From Clostridiales bacterium (GTDB taxonomy: Bacteria; Bacillota; Clostridia; Oscillospirales; CAG-272): a stretch of DNA of 5,719 bases. Shown here one piece after another: positions 1 through 5,496 of the stretch. The DNA lies in contig JAEEGW010000198.1 of the NCBI GenBank assembly GCA_016280525.1, forward strand, positions 1-5,719. Direction: 5' to 3'. Under the pieces are notes generated by a model. That model made no database searches. It was not told where the DNA came from and saw only the letters and a program-made list of their open reading frames with translations. The stretch's first letter is position 1, and every line of letters starts with the position of its first letter. The translations under genes and the position numbers were made by a program.

Positions 1-1
1 C

Positions 2-358
2 GACGAAAGACTTACCGTGACGGATGAGCTTATATGCGTAAAACAGTCACCCGAAGCTGATCGCGCACTCAAAGTCGGCTTCAACAACGAAAAAGGCGCC
101 GTGGCGACGCTGACGGAGGACGGAGTTCTGTTTATACAGAGATATAAAACGGACCACAAAGCCGGAAAATATCCGGACGGCGGCTGCAGCTGCGAGATAT
201 ATTCCTGTCCTGATTTCACGGAATCCGAAGCGCTGTCGCCTTTGCAGACCGTCCTGCCCGGTCACAGCCTCGATTTTTCGCTTGAATGGGAACTTAAGAC
301 CACAGACGAAAAAGACCGCGGCGAAAATACGTTTAAAAGAATAATAAATAATATTTAA
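2..358 (+). CDS. C-terminal part of a DUF4380 / aldose-epimerase-like protein (5' end outside window)
   Basis: The reading frame is open from the window edge (first full codon at base 2) to TAA at 356-358, giving 119 visible residues. The GTG at 17 has no Shine-Dalgarno sequence before it and lies inside the open frame, so it is not taken as the start. The visible part alternates short beta-strand-like segments and contains YPDGGCSCEIYSCPDF followed by LSPLQTVLPGHSLDFSLEWEL. An 'E-LSPL-T-L-PG-S--F---WEL' ending is typical of beta-sandwich proteins of the DUF4380 / galactose-mutarotase-like type, where the PG turn and the Trp-containing last strand close the fold. That assignment is from memory of the family and rests only on the C-terminus. 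No catalytic residue can be judged and the substrate is unknown. The last residues (KRIINNI) are a short charged tail. A hairpin repeat begins directly at the stop codon, and the nearest terminator lies about 220 bases downstream. Confidence 0.6.
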   Translation, partial: DERLTVTDELICVKQSPEADRALKVGFNNEKGAVATLTEDGVLFIQRYKTDHKAGKYPDGGCSCEIYSCPDFTESEALSPLQTVLPGHSLDFSLEWELKTTDEKDRGENTFKRIINNI

Positions 359-503
359 ACTCCTTCAGTCTGCTTTGCAGACAGCTCCCTCAAAAAGGGA
401 GCCGACCCGCCTTCCCCTTGGGGGAAGGTGTCACGCAGTGACGGATGAGGCTTCGCCTCCTCCTTCGGGGGGGTGTCACGGTATCACCGTGACGGAGGGA
501 GTT
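358..503. repeat. MITE-like intergenic element made of consecutive perfect hairpins
   Basis: About 146 bases with imperfect terminal inverted repeats: 358-370 (AACTCCTTCAGTC) against 491-503 (GACGGAGGGAGTT), matching at 11 of 13 positions. Inside lie consecutive perfect short-loop stems: 368-373/377-382 (loop TTT), 384-389/397-402, 410-417/421-428 (8 bp, loop TTG), 430-434/438-442 (loop GCA), 447-451/455-459 (loop TTC) and 475-482/486-493 (8 bp, loop ATC). The motif GGTGTCAC...GTGACGGA occurs twice (427-445 and 472-496), so the element looks like two related modules joined. Elements of the form CTTCCCC-loop-GGGGAAGGTG...GACGGATGAGG are, from memory, widely scattered between genes in gut Clostridia. 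No transposase and no clear target-site duplication is visible. The element abuts the stop codon of the upstream gene. A 61-residue open frame across it (375-560) is not credible as a gene. Confidence 0.8.
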
Positions 504-577
504 ATTGCCCCGAAAAATCAAACCCGCCGCTTCTTTGAGCGGTTACAAAATATACGGTAAAAATCTTATTATATAAA

Positions 578-616
578 AACCGGCGTTTTCCGTTGCTGAC
601 AACGCCGGTTCTTTTT
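578..616 (+). terminator. Rho-independent terminator, probably bidirectional
   Basis: A perfect 10-bp stem AACCGGCGTT (578-587) / AACGCCGGTT (601-610) with a 13-base loop is followed by C and a T5 run (612-616). On the other strand the stem is followed by a T5 run (complement of the A run at 575-579), so it could stop transcription both ways. It probably ends transcripts from the 2-358 gene and insulates the sigma-factor promoter downstream. The 74 bases between the hairpin repeat and this terminator (504-577) hold only AT-rich DNA and one weak 5-bp hairpin (527-531/538-542); no gene or site is supported there. Confidence 0.85.
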
Positions 617-652
617 ACAAAACGAAAAAAAGCAAAAAATTTTTTCAAAAAC

Positions 653-684
653 GGAACCTTTCGGGTTTTTATTTCGTTTTATAT
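653..684 (+). promoter_or_regulatory. Putative ECF-sigma-type promoter (autoregulatory)
   Basis: GGAACCTTT at 653-661 matches the conserved GAAC core of ECF-sigma -35 elements, and CGTTTTATAT at 675-684 resembles the CGT-type -10 element. The distance from the end of GGAAC to CGTTT is 17 bases, the normal ECF range. Transcription would start near 690, leaving a short leader of roughly 20 bases that contains the AGGAGG at 699-704. Because the gene just downstream encodes an ECF sigma factor, the natural reading is that the sigma factor drives its own operon. That is an inference: no experiment supports it here, and the -10 is only a partial match. Confidence 0.55.
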
Positions 685-710
685 GCGGATCCGAAAAAAG
701 GAGGAAAGAA

Positions 711-1217
711 ATGACAGGCGCCGAATTGAATAACATACTGTCGGAATATGGTAACGGTATCAGCCGGTTCTGTTACAGCTTGTGCAAAAACGAGTTTGAC
801 ACAAACGACCTTTTTCAGGAAACGTGTATAAGACTGCTTAAAAGCGATTTTACGCCGAACAGCCAAAAGGAAACTAAATCGTTTATATATAAAACCTGTC
901 TTAACACGTTCCGTGATATTTACCGCAAAATGCGTAAGCGCAGTGAAACGGAAATAATCGGGCTTTCAAACGAATATTTGGAAAACATACCGGAAAAGGT
1001 CGCGGACGACGATACGTACGAATACTTATACAAAGCGATAAACACTTTGCCGTATAAATACAGGGTCGTGATAACGATGTCGTATTTTGACGAGCTTACG
1101 GAGAAAAACGTATCCGACATACTTGGAATACCGGAGGGAACGGTAAAATCACGCCTTTACAGGGCAAAAAAACTACTGATGAAGGAGATTGAAAAGAATG
1201 AAAATGTCAGACAATGA
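711..1217 (+). CDS. RNA polymerase sigma-70 factor, ECF subfamily
   Basis: This 168-residue protein has the usual ECF size, with only sigma regions 2 and 4. Region 2 spans about residues 8-78: DTNDLFQETCIRLL (30-43) is the core-RNA-polymerase-binding helix and FIYKTCLNTFRDIYRKMRKR (58-77) is the -10-recognising helix rich in basic residues. A linker (78-105) leads to region 4 (about 106-160), where LPYKYRVVITMSYFDELTEK and the helix-turn-helix ILGIPEGTVKSRLYRAKKLL (137-156) should bind the -35 element. The start is secure: AGGAGG at 699-704 lies 6 bases before ATG 711. Family knowledge gives the role: it directs polymerase to a small regulon, usually after a stress or envelope signal. The downstream membrane-protein gene overlaps its last 20 bases, which points to translational coupling and a sigma/regulator pair. 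The upstream GGAAC/CGTTT sequence suggests autoregulation. The target genes and the signal are not shown by the sequence. Confidence 0.95.
   Translation: MTGAELNNILSEYGNGISRFCYSLCKNEFDTNDLFQETCIRLLKSDFTPNSQKETKSFIYKTCLNTFRDIYRKMRKRSETEIIGLSNEYLENIPEKVADDDTYEYLYKAINTLPYKYRVVITMSYFDELTEKNVSDILGIPEGTVKSRLYRAKKLLMKEIEKNENVRQ
1183..1187 (+). promoter_or_regulatory. Ribosome binding site deciding the start of the membrane-protein gene
   Basis: AGGAG (1183-1187) lies inside the end of the sigma gene. It is 1 base from the TTG at 1189, which is too close, 10 bases from the ATG at 1198, and 16 bases from the ATG at 1204, which is too far. ATG 1198 is therefore the best start for the downstream gene, giving MKMSDNDFEK as its N-terminus. 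Confidence 0.7.
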
Positions 1218-2688
1218 TTTTGAAAAGCTTTTACAAAGCGAAGAAAAGCATTCATATAATAAAACCATAGTTTTTAAAGGAACACAGGAAAAAGCCGCCG
1301 GCAGACCGGTATTCAAACGCCTTGCCGTCATTGCCGCCGCCGCGCTGCTCGCCGTCGGTCTTATAATAGCCGGCGTCGTGACCGCCGCCAAGACCGCGAG
1401 TCACGGCATTCCGACGCCGCCGGACGTCACGGAAACGACCCCCGCGCCGGTAACGGAAAAAGATACCGAAACAGGGGAAAAACCGAACGGAAACGAACCC
1501 GTAACGGAAACGGACGGAGAGAATATTCAAACTGCGCCGGAGGAAGACACGACCGCAGAGGATATAACCGATATACAGACTGATCCGGAGGAAGACACGA
1601 CCGAAGCGGAAATAACGGACATACAGACCGAACCGAACGAAGACACGACTGTAGGGGATATTCCGGATATTCAGACGGAAACGGATAAAGACACAACAGG
1701 CGAAGATATAACGGATACTCAGACAGAACCGGATGATGAAACAAAAGAAACGTTAACCCGGGCGGAAACGGAAGAAGTAACAACGGAAATTGATACTCAG
1801 AAGGATACGAATGAAATAACGACTACTGATACGGGTACCGAAGACTATAAAATCTATTTATATGCTAACGGAGAAGGCGGCGAAGGCGATGGAAAAACCG
1901 AAGGCTATACTGGAAAGAATTTCCTTGGAATGGCAGATGAGTCAAAAAAACAGAATATGGGCGGAAAAACCATAGAAATATTCGGTGGCGAACAAACCAT
2001 GTTATATATGAAAACGATTTCATTCGGTATTTGTGATGAAAAATATGATATGTATATCGGAGATAACGGTTTGTTCACGTTTGGCGAGACTACGGGAAAA
2101 TTAGTGACATATGATTATTTGTCAGGCGGAAGAGCAGACGGCTTTACGCCTCCGGTAAATTCAAATTCAAGTCAGCAGGAGTTTATTGACTATGCAAAAA
2201 ACGTGCTGCTTGAATATACGGGAACATCTGTTGACGACTGCGACGTATCAATAAAACAATACGGCTCAAAATATGATATAATATTCAGAAAAAGATTCAG
2301 CGGAATATACCGTATTGACGATTTAATGGTGACAATAAACAACAGTGGCGACGTGCTGAAAATCAAAGCCAGAGTCTGTGACAATTTGTTTGAACGGTTC
2401 AAAGATGTGAAAATAGACGCAGAGAAACTGAAAAAACAGATATATGATCTGTCATACAATCCGAGTTACGTTTCATATGAAATATTATTGAGAGCTATTC
2501 CGGACGGAAACGAGCTGTGGGTGATTGCAGACGTAAACTATGAGTATGAAAATAACGGAGAAACATTATGTAGTGGAACGGAATATATTACAAAAGTCGC
2601 AGAGATCCCGTCGGATCAAACGGAGCCGGACCCCGTTGATACCGAATTTGAAACGTGGGACTGGTACGCCGGCACCGAAGCGGAATAA
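1198..2688 (+). CDS. Single-pass membrane protein, putative anti-sigma / sensor partner of the ECF sigma factor
   Basis: With the ATG at 1198 the protein has 496 residues. The order is: a short cytoplasmic part (1-40) starting MKMSDNDFEKLLQ; one hydrophobic helix (about 41-65, LAVIAAAALLAVGLIIAGVV) preceded by basic residues, placing the C-terminal side outside; an acidic Thr/Glu/Asp/Pro-rich stalk (66-215) containing five 16-residue repeats; and an ordered extracellular part (216-475) followed by an acidic tail ending WDWYAGTEAE. In the ordered part, residues 326-395 (helix, then YDIIFRKRFSGIYRIDDLMVTI, NNSGDVLKIKARV) and 407-470 look like two PepSY/YcdB-type helix-plus-sheet units; this is a resemblance, not a proven domain. 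Four cysteines (279, 348, 394, 458) lie outside. Overlap with the sigma gene suggests it holds the sigma factor at the membrane and releases it on a signal. No zinc anti-sigma motif (HxxxCxxC) or RsgI-type domain is visible, so anti-sigma function is inferred from position only. Base composition shifts from GC-rich codons before about 1500 to AT-rich ones after about 1850. Confidence 0.8.
   Translation: MKMSDNDFEKLLQSEEKHSYNKTIVFKGTQEKAAGRPVFKRLAVIAAAALLAVGLIIAGVVTAAKTASHGIPTPPDVTETTPAPVTEKDTETGEKPNGNEPVTETDGENIQTAPEEDTTAEDITDIQTDPEEDTTEAEITDIQTEPNEDTTVGDIPDIQTETDKDTTGEDITDTQTEPDDETKETLTRAETEEVTTEIDTQKDTNEITTTDTGTEDYKIYLYANGEGGEGDGKTEGYTGKNFLGMADESKKQNMGGKTIEIFGGEQTMLYMKTISFGICDEKYDMYIGDNGLFTFGETTGKLVTYDYLSGGRADGFTPPVNSNSSQQEFIDYAKNVLLEYTGTSVDDCDVSIKQYGSKYDIIFRKRFSGIYRIDDLMVTINNSGDVLKIKARVCDNLFERFKDVKIDAEKLKKQIYDLSYNPSYVSYEILLRAIPDGNELWVIADVNYEYENNGETLCSGTEYITKVAEIPSDQTEPDPVDTEFETWDWYAGTEAE
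1507..1746 (+). repeat. Five tandem in-frame 48-bp repeats encoding an acidic stalk
   Basis: Units at 1507-1554, 1555-1602, 1603-1650, 1651-1698 and 1699-1746 encode ETDGENIQTAPEEDTT, AEDITDIQTDPEEDTT, EAEITDIQTEPNEDTT, VGDIPDIQTETDKDTT and GEDITDTQTEPDDETK. The core (D/N)-I-Q-T-x-P-x-(E/D)-D-T-T is kept, with the first and last units most diverged. The period is exactly 16 codons, so unit gain or loss would change stalk length without breaking the frame. The segment is highly acidic and rich in Thr/Pro, which fits an extended spacer holding the outer domain away from the membrane. Confidence 0.85.
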
Positions 2689-2789
2689 GATATAACGAAA
2701 AAAAGAAGTAATGTGAGCTGACGATATTTAACTTTACTTTTAAAACAAATATATATTTCTATAATTAATTCCTTACTTGTATGACTTAT

Positions 2790-2835
2790 GCGGCTTTAGC
2801 CGCGCGCGTCGGCGACCCCCCACCTCCCGACGCGC
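2790..2835. repeat. Two tandem GC-rich inverted repeats in the convergent intergenic region
   Basis: The first hairpin has stem GCGGC (2790-2794) / GCCGC (2799-2803) with loop TTTA. It is followed at once by a perfect 9-bp stem GCGCGTCGG (2804-2812) / CCGACGCGC (2827-2835) with a 14-base loop that is almost pure C on the + strand. Both sit in strongly AT-rich DNA. Neither is followed by a T run on the + strand, so they are not standard terminators. They may form a dispersed intergenic repeat or an RNA or DNA structure at the 3' end of the sigma-factor operon. Confidence 0.6.
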
Positions 2836-2852
2836 TTATAATTATATAATAA

Positions 2853-2879
2853 AAAACGAAGGAGAAAAACCTTCGTTTT
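2853..2879 (-). terminator. Rho-independent terminator of copA, probably bidirectional
   Basis: A 10-bp stem AAAACGAAGG (2853-2862) / CCTTCGTTTT (2870-2879) with a 7-base loop lies 20 bases past the copA stop. On the minus strand it runs into a T6 tract (complement of 2851-2856) and then AT-rich DNA. On the + strand it ends in TTTTAAT, so it may also stop transcripts of the convergent sigma-factor operon. Confidence 0.85.
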
Positions 2880-2898
2880 AATATGATAGATTTGTTTT

Positions 2899-3108
2899 TT
2901 ACTCTATCTTTGTAACTTTGTAACCCTGTTCTTCAACGGCAGCTTTCAGCTTTTCATCGGGTATTTCAGCTGATAAAGTTAAGATCGCCGTTCCTTTTTC
3001 GTGGCTTACGTCGGCTGAGTCTACGCCGTCAAGCGCTTCAAGCGCTTTTTTGACGCGAGCCTCGCAGTGCATGCACATCATTCCCTCAATAAATAACGTT
3101 TTTTTCAT
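2899..3108 (-). CDS. Possible internally translated CopZ-like copper chaperone inside copA
   Basis: The last 69 codons of copA, from the in-frame ATG at 3108-3106, encode a complete HMA domain: MKKTLFIEGMMCMHCEARV at the start with the CxxC metal site, then the usual beta-alpha-beta-beta-alpha-beta length, ending GYKVTKIE. This is the size and form of free-standing CopZ chaperones. Just before the ATG, on the minus strand, is AGGAG (3122-3118) with 9 bases of spacing, as good as the site of many real genes. The segment may therefore be made both as the tail of CopA and as a separate soluble chaperone delivering Cu(I) to the pump. Alternatively the site is a relic of an earlier separate copZ gene whose upstream stop codon was lost, or chance in a purine-rich linker (EEIKE codons). 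Confidence 0.4.
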   Translation of the reverse strand: MKKTLFIEGMMCMHCEARVKKALEALDGVDSADVSHEKGTAILTLSAEIPDEKLKAAVEEQGYKVTKIE

Positions 3109-5373
3109 TTCTTTTATCTCCTCTTTTTGCTCGGGTTTATTTTCATATTTATTTGCTTTGAATAAATTAAGCCGCAGAGCGTTGCACACGACGCAGAAGC
3201 TCGATAAGCTCATGGCGGCGGACGCTATCATCGGATTTAGCGTCAAGCCGAGACCGACGAACGCGCCGGCGGCTATCGGTATGCATACCGCGTTATAAAT
3301 AAACGCCCAGAACAGATTTTCATAAATGTTTTTCAGCGTTTTTTTGCTTAAGCGTATCGACGTCGCGGCGTCCGCGGCGGAGCTTTTCATCAGCACGACC
3401 TCCGCGGAATCAACGGCTATGTCCGTTCCCGCGCCTATGGCTATGCCTATATCCGCCGCCGTGAGCGCGGGCGCGTCGTTTATGCCGTCGCCCACCATGG
3501 CGGTTTTATTTTTTTCACAAAGTTCCTTTATTATCGCTTCTTTCTGCTCGGGCAGAACGGATGCCTCGACTCTCGTAATGCCGAGCTTCTGTCCCACGGC
3601 TTTTGCCGTGCGTTCATTGTCGCCGGTGAGCATCACCGTTTCGATACCGAGCTTTTTAAGCTCCGATACCGCAAACGCGCTGTCTTCCTTTATCTCGTCC
3701 GCCGCGGCGATAACGCCGATAAATTCTCCGCCGTATTCAAAGTAAAGCGGAGTTTTTCCCTCGTCAGCGAGTTTTTCTGCCGGTATATCTGCCGGTAATT
3801 CGCAGAATTTTGATACATATATTGCGTTTCCGCCGTGGGCGGTCTTGCCGTTTATTTTGCCGCATAGACCTTTGCCGGGTATGTTTTCAAACTCCGCGCA
3901 GTCGTACAGCTCAAGCCGTTTTTCGTTTGCCGCCTCCGTTATCGCGTACGCAAACGGATGCTCGCTTTTTGATTCAAGCGAGGCTGCGAGGCAAAGAAGC
4001 GCGTCTTTATCAGTCGAATACGGTATGATATCCGTAACGTGCGGGCGGCCTTTCGTAAGCGTGCCCGTCTTGTCAAAAACAACGGTTTTCACTTTTCCCG
4101 TCGCTTCAAGCGCTGCGGCTGTCTTGAACAGAATGTTGTTCCTCGCGCCTACTCCGCTGCCGACCATTACGGCGACGGGCGTTGCGAGCCCGAGAGCGCA
4201 CGGACAGCTTATGACGAGCACGGAAATACCGCGTGCAAGCGCAAATCCCGTACCGCGCCCGATTATCAGCCAGATCACCGTCGTTATAAGCGCGATTACC
4301 ATTATAACGGGCACGAAAACGCCGGAAACTTTATCCGCGGCTTTTGCAATTGGCGCTTTTGACGACGCGGCGTCCGATACCGCTTTCATAATGCGGGAAA
4401 GCGCCGTATCCTCGCCGACGGCGGTCGCGCGGCATTTTACGAATCCGGTTTTGTTTATCGTTGCGCCTGTCACGGCGTCGTTTTCTTTTTTGTTCGCCGG
4501 AACGCTCTCGCCCGTGAGCGAGGATTCGTCAACGGAACAGGCGCCTTCGATTATAACGCCGTCCGTCGGTATCTTTTCGCCCGGATAAACTACGAAAATA
4601 TCGCCTGCTTTAAGCTCCGATACGCCGACCGTCACTTCGTTTCCGTCGCGTATAATATGCGCCGTGTCCGGCATCAGCTTCGACAAGCCTTTTAACGCGT
4701 TGGTCGTCTTGCCTTTTGAATACGCTTCAAGCGTTTTGCCCAAAGTTATGAGCACAAGTATCATCGCCGCGCCTTCAAAATACAGCTCGTTCATGCAGCT
4801 CATAGTTCTTTCACTATCGCCTTTCATAACGGCGTCCGTCATGATGAAGAGCATTACCGTGCTGTAAATGAACGAGGCGCCGGAGCCGAGCGAAACGAGC
4901 GTGTCCATATTCGGCGCGCCGTGAAACAGACCGGATATGCCGGATATAAAGAATTTTCTGTTTATAACCATCACGGCGGCGGTGAGGATCATCTGTATAA
5001 GCCCCATAGCAACGTGATTGTCCGCCAGAAACGGCGGCAGCGGCCAGCTGAACATCATGTGCCCCATTGACACGTACATCAAAGGAGCAAGAATTATAAG
5101 CGATATGATGAAACGTTTTAATAAAGCGGCAGTCTCGGAATCTTTTTCTTTAACTTCCGCGGGTCTTACGCTTTGATCCGCCTGATACGCGCCATATCCG
5201 GCTTTTCTGACGGCGGTTATTACCTCGTCGGGCGAAGCGCCGCCTTCGACCGTCATATCGCCTGTCAGCAGATTTACGCTGCATTCGTCCACGCCGGAAA
5301 GAGAAGAAACCGCTTTTTCAACGCGCGCGCTGCACGCCGCGCAGCTCATGCCCGTGACCTTGTATTTTACCAT
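2899..5373 (-). CDS. copA: Cu(I)-exporting P1B-1-type ATPase with N- and C-terminal heavy-metal-binding domains
   Basis: This 824-residue inner-membrane pump uses ATP to export Cu(I). In order: an N-terminal HMA domain (1-65) with GMSCAAC (metal Cys 11 and 14); membrane helices at about 87-106, 122-137, 157-177 and 201-215; the actuator domain with TGES (287-290); two further helices, the second with the transport motif CPC (390-392); the phosphorylation site DKTGTLT (434-440, Asp434); the nucleotide site SEHP (470-473); the hinge GDGIND (628-633); and two last helices with Y693-N694 and MSLSS (721-725). CPC together with YN and MxxSS is the family signature for Cu(I)/Ag(I) specificity. Most bacterial CopA proteins end soon after the last helix. 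This one continues through a charged linker (740-755) into a second HMA domain (756-824) with MCMHC (Cys 767, 770). Start support: GGGGAG (5380-5385) lies 6 bases before ATG. No CsoR/CopY gene or TACAnnTGTA-type operator was seen nearby. Confidence 0.95.
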   Translation of the reverse strand: MVKYKVTGMSCAACSARVEKAVSSLSGVDECSVNLLTGDMTVEGGASPDEVITAVRKAGYGAYQADQSVRPAEVKEKDSETAALLKRFIISLIILAPLMYVSMGHMMFSWPLPPFLADNHVAMGLIQMILTAAVMVINRKFFISGISGLFHGAPNMDTLVSLGSGASFIYSTVMLFIMTDAVMKGDSERTMSCMNELYFEGAAMILVLITLGKTLEAYSKGKTTNALKGLSKLMPDTAHIIRDGNEVTVGVSELKAGDIFVVYPGEKIPTDGVIIEGACSVDESSLTGESVPANKKENDAVTGATINKTGFVKCRATAVGEDTALSRIMKAVSDAASSKAPIAKAADKVSGVFVPVIMVIALITTVIWLIIGRGTGFALARGISVLVISCPCALGLATPVAVMVGSGVGARNNILFKTAAALEATGKVKTVVFDKTGTLTKGRPHVTDIIPYSTDKDALLCLAASLESKSEHPFAYAITEAANEKRLELYDCAEFENIPGKGLCGKINGKTAHGGNAIYVSKFCELPADIPAEKLADEGKTPLYFEYGGEFIGVIAAADEIKEDSAFAVSELKKLGIETVMLTGDNERTAKAVGQKLGITRVEASVLPEQKEAIIKELCEKNKTAMVGDGINDAPALTAADIGIAIGAGTDIAVDSAEVVLMKSSAADAATSIRLSKKTLKNIYENLFWAFIYNAVCIPIAAGAFVGLGLTLNPMIASAAMSLSSFCVVCNALRLNLFKANKYENKPEQKEEIKEMKKTLFIEGMMCMHCEARVKKALEALDGVDSADVSHEKGTAILTLSAEIPDEKLKAAVEEQGYKVTKIE
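3118..3122 (-). promoter_or_regulatory. Internal Shine-Dalgarno sequence before the CopZ-like domain
   Basis: On the minus strand the linker reads AGAGGAGATAAAAGAAATG: the AGGAG core (3122-3118), a 9-base A-rich spacer, then the in-frame ATG at 3108. It lies within codons for EEIKE (residues 751-755 of CopA). This is the evidence that the second HMA domain could be translated separately. Confidence 0.5.
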
Positions 5374-5409
5374 AGCGATCTCCCCTTTCTGTTTTGAAAA
5401 AAAGTGATA

Positions 5410-5434
5410 ACGGGTCGTCGAGGGCGCCGACTCC
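5410..5434. repeat. GC-rich imperfect inverted repeat upstream of copA
   Basis: On the minus strand this reads GGAGTCGGCGCCCTCGACGA followed by CCCGT. GTCG-G-CG can pair with CG-A-CGAC around a CCCT loop with one G/A mismatch, and flanking GG can pair with CC past a bulged A. It lies between the heptamer repeat and the copA ribosome binding site, in the copA leader if transcription starts upstream. It could be a repeat fragment or an operator; it does not match a cop box I know. Confidence 0.4.
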
Positions 5435-5436
5435 TT

Positions 5437-5471
5437 CTGAATTCTGAATTCTGAATTCTTAATTCTTAATT
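5437..5471. repeat. Five tandem 7-bp repeats (CTGAATT x3, CTTAATT x2)
   Basis: Consecutive units at 5437-5443, 5444-5450 and 5451-5457 read CTGAATT; 5458-5464 and 5465-5471 read CTTAATT. The array is 35 bases long and perfectly in register, with one G-to-T change separating the two unit types. It lies between the flavin-binding protein gene and copA, roughly 65-100 bases upstream of the copA start. Similar AATTCTGA-type heptamer arrays are, from memory, common between genes in Clostridia and other bacteria. Apart from this array and the inverted repeat at 5410-5434, the 123-base gap shows no clear promoter or terminator. Confidence 0.85.
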
Positions 5472-5496
5472 TTTTGCGTGATCTATCTCTGTCGCT

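Noticed and set aside
358..503. The row of hairpins as a CRISPR array or riboswitch
   Set aside because: There are no equal-length repeats separated by unique spacers, and the element follows a stop codon and precedes a terminator rather than leading a gene; the terminal inverted repeats fit a mobile intergenic element better.
375..560. A 61-codon open frame on the + strand in the intergenic region
   Set aside because: It reads through the hairpin chain, has no Shine-Dalgarno sequence, and encodes a low-order basic/Pro-rich peptide, so it is a by-product of the repeat.
647..670. AAAAAC...GTTTTT pairing upstream of the sigma gene as a second terminator
   Set aside because: The stem is almost all A-T pairs with only weak GC pairing inside, and the same bases fit an ECF promoter better; a strong terminator already lies at 578-616.
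1427..1783. A 118-codon open frame on the minus strand across the stalk repeats
   Set aside because: The Pro/Leu/Arg repeats in it are only the antisense reading of the 48-bp repeats of the membrane-protein gene; no start signal supports it.
2804..2835. Relationship between this hairpin and the GC-rich inverted repeat at 5410-5434 through a shared GTCGGCG-CCC core
   Set aside because: The shared stretch is only about ten bases and the stems and loops differ otherwise, so chance similarity cannot be excluded.
3845..4588. A 247-codon open frame on the + strand, antisense to copA
   Set aside because: It lies wholly within the strongly supported copA gene, has no convincing ribosome binding site, and its composition (Ser/Ala/Thr-rich, low order) is what the complementary strand of a GC-biased gene gives.
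5172..5373. Programmed frameshift after the N-terminal HMA domain of copA, as in E. coli
   Set aside because: There are A-rich stretches in the linker after the domain, but I see no clear slippery heptamer followed by a structure and an early stop that would mirror the E. coli case.
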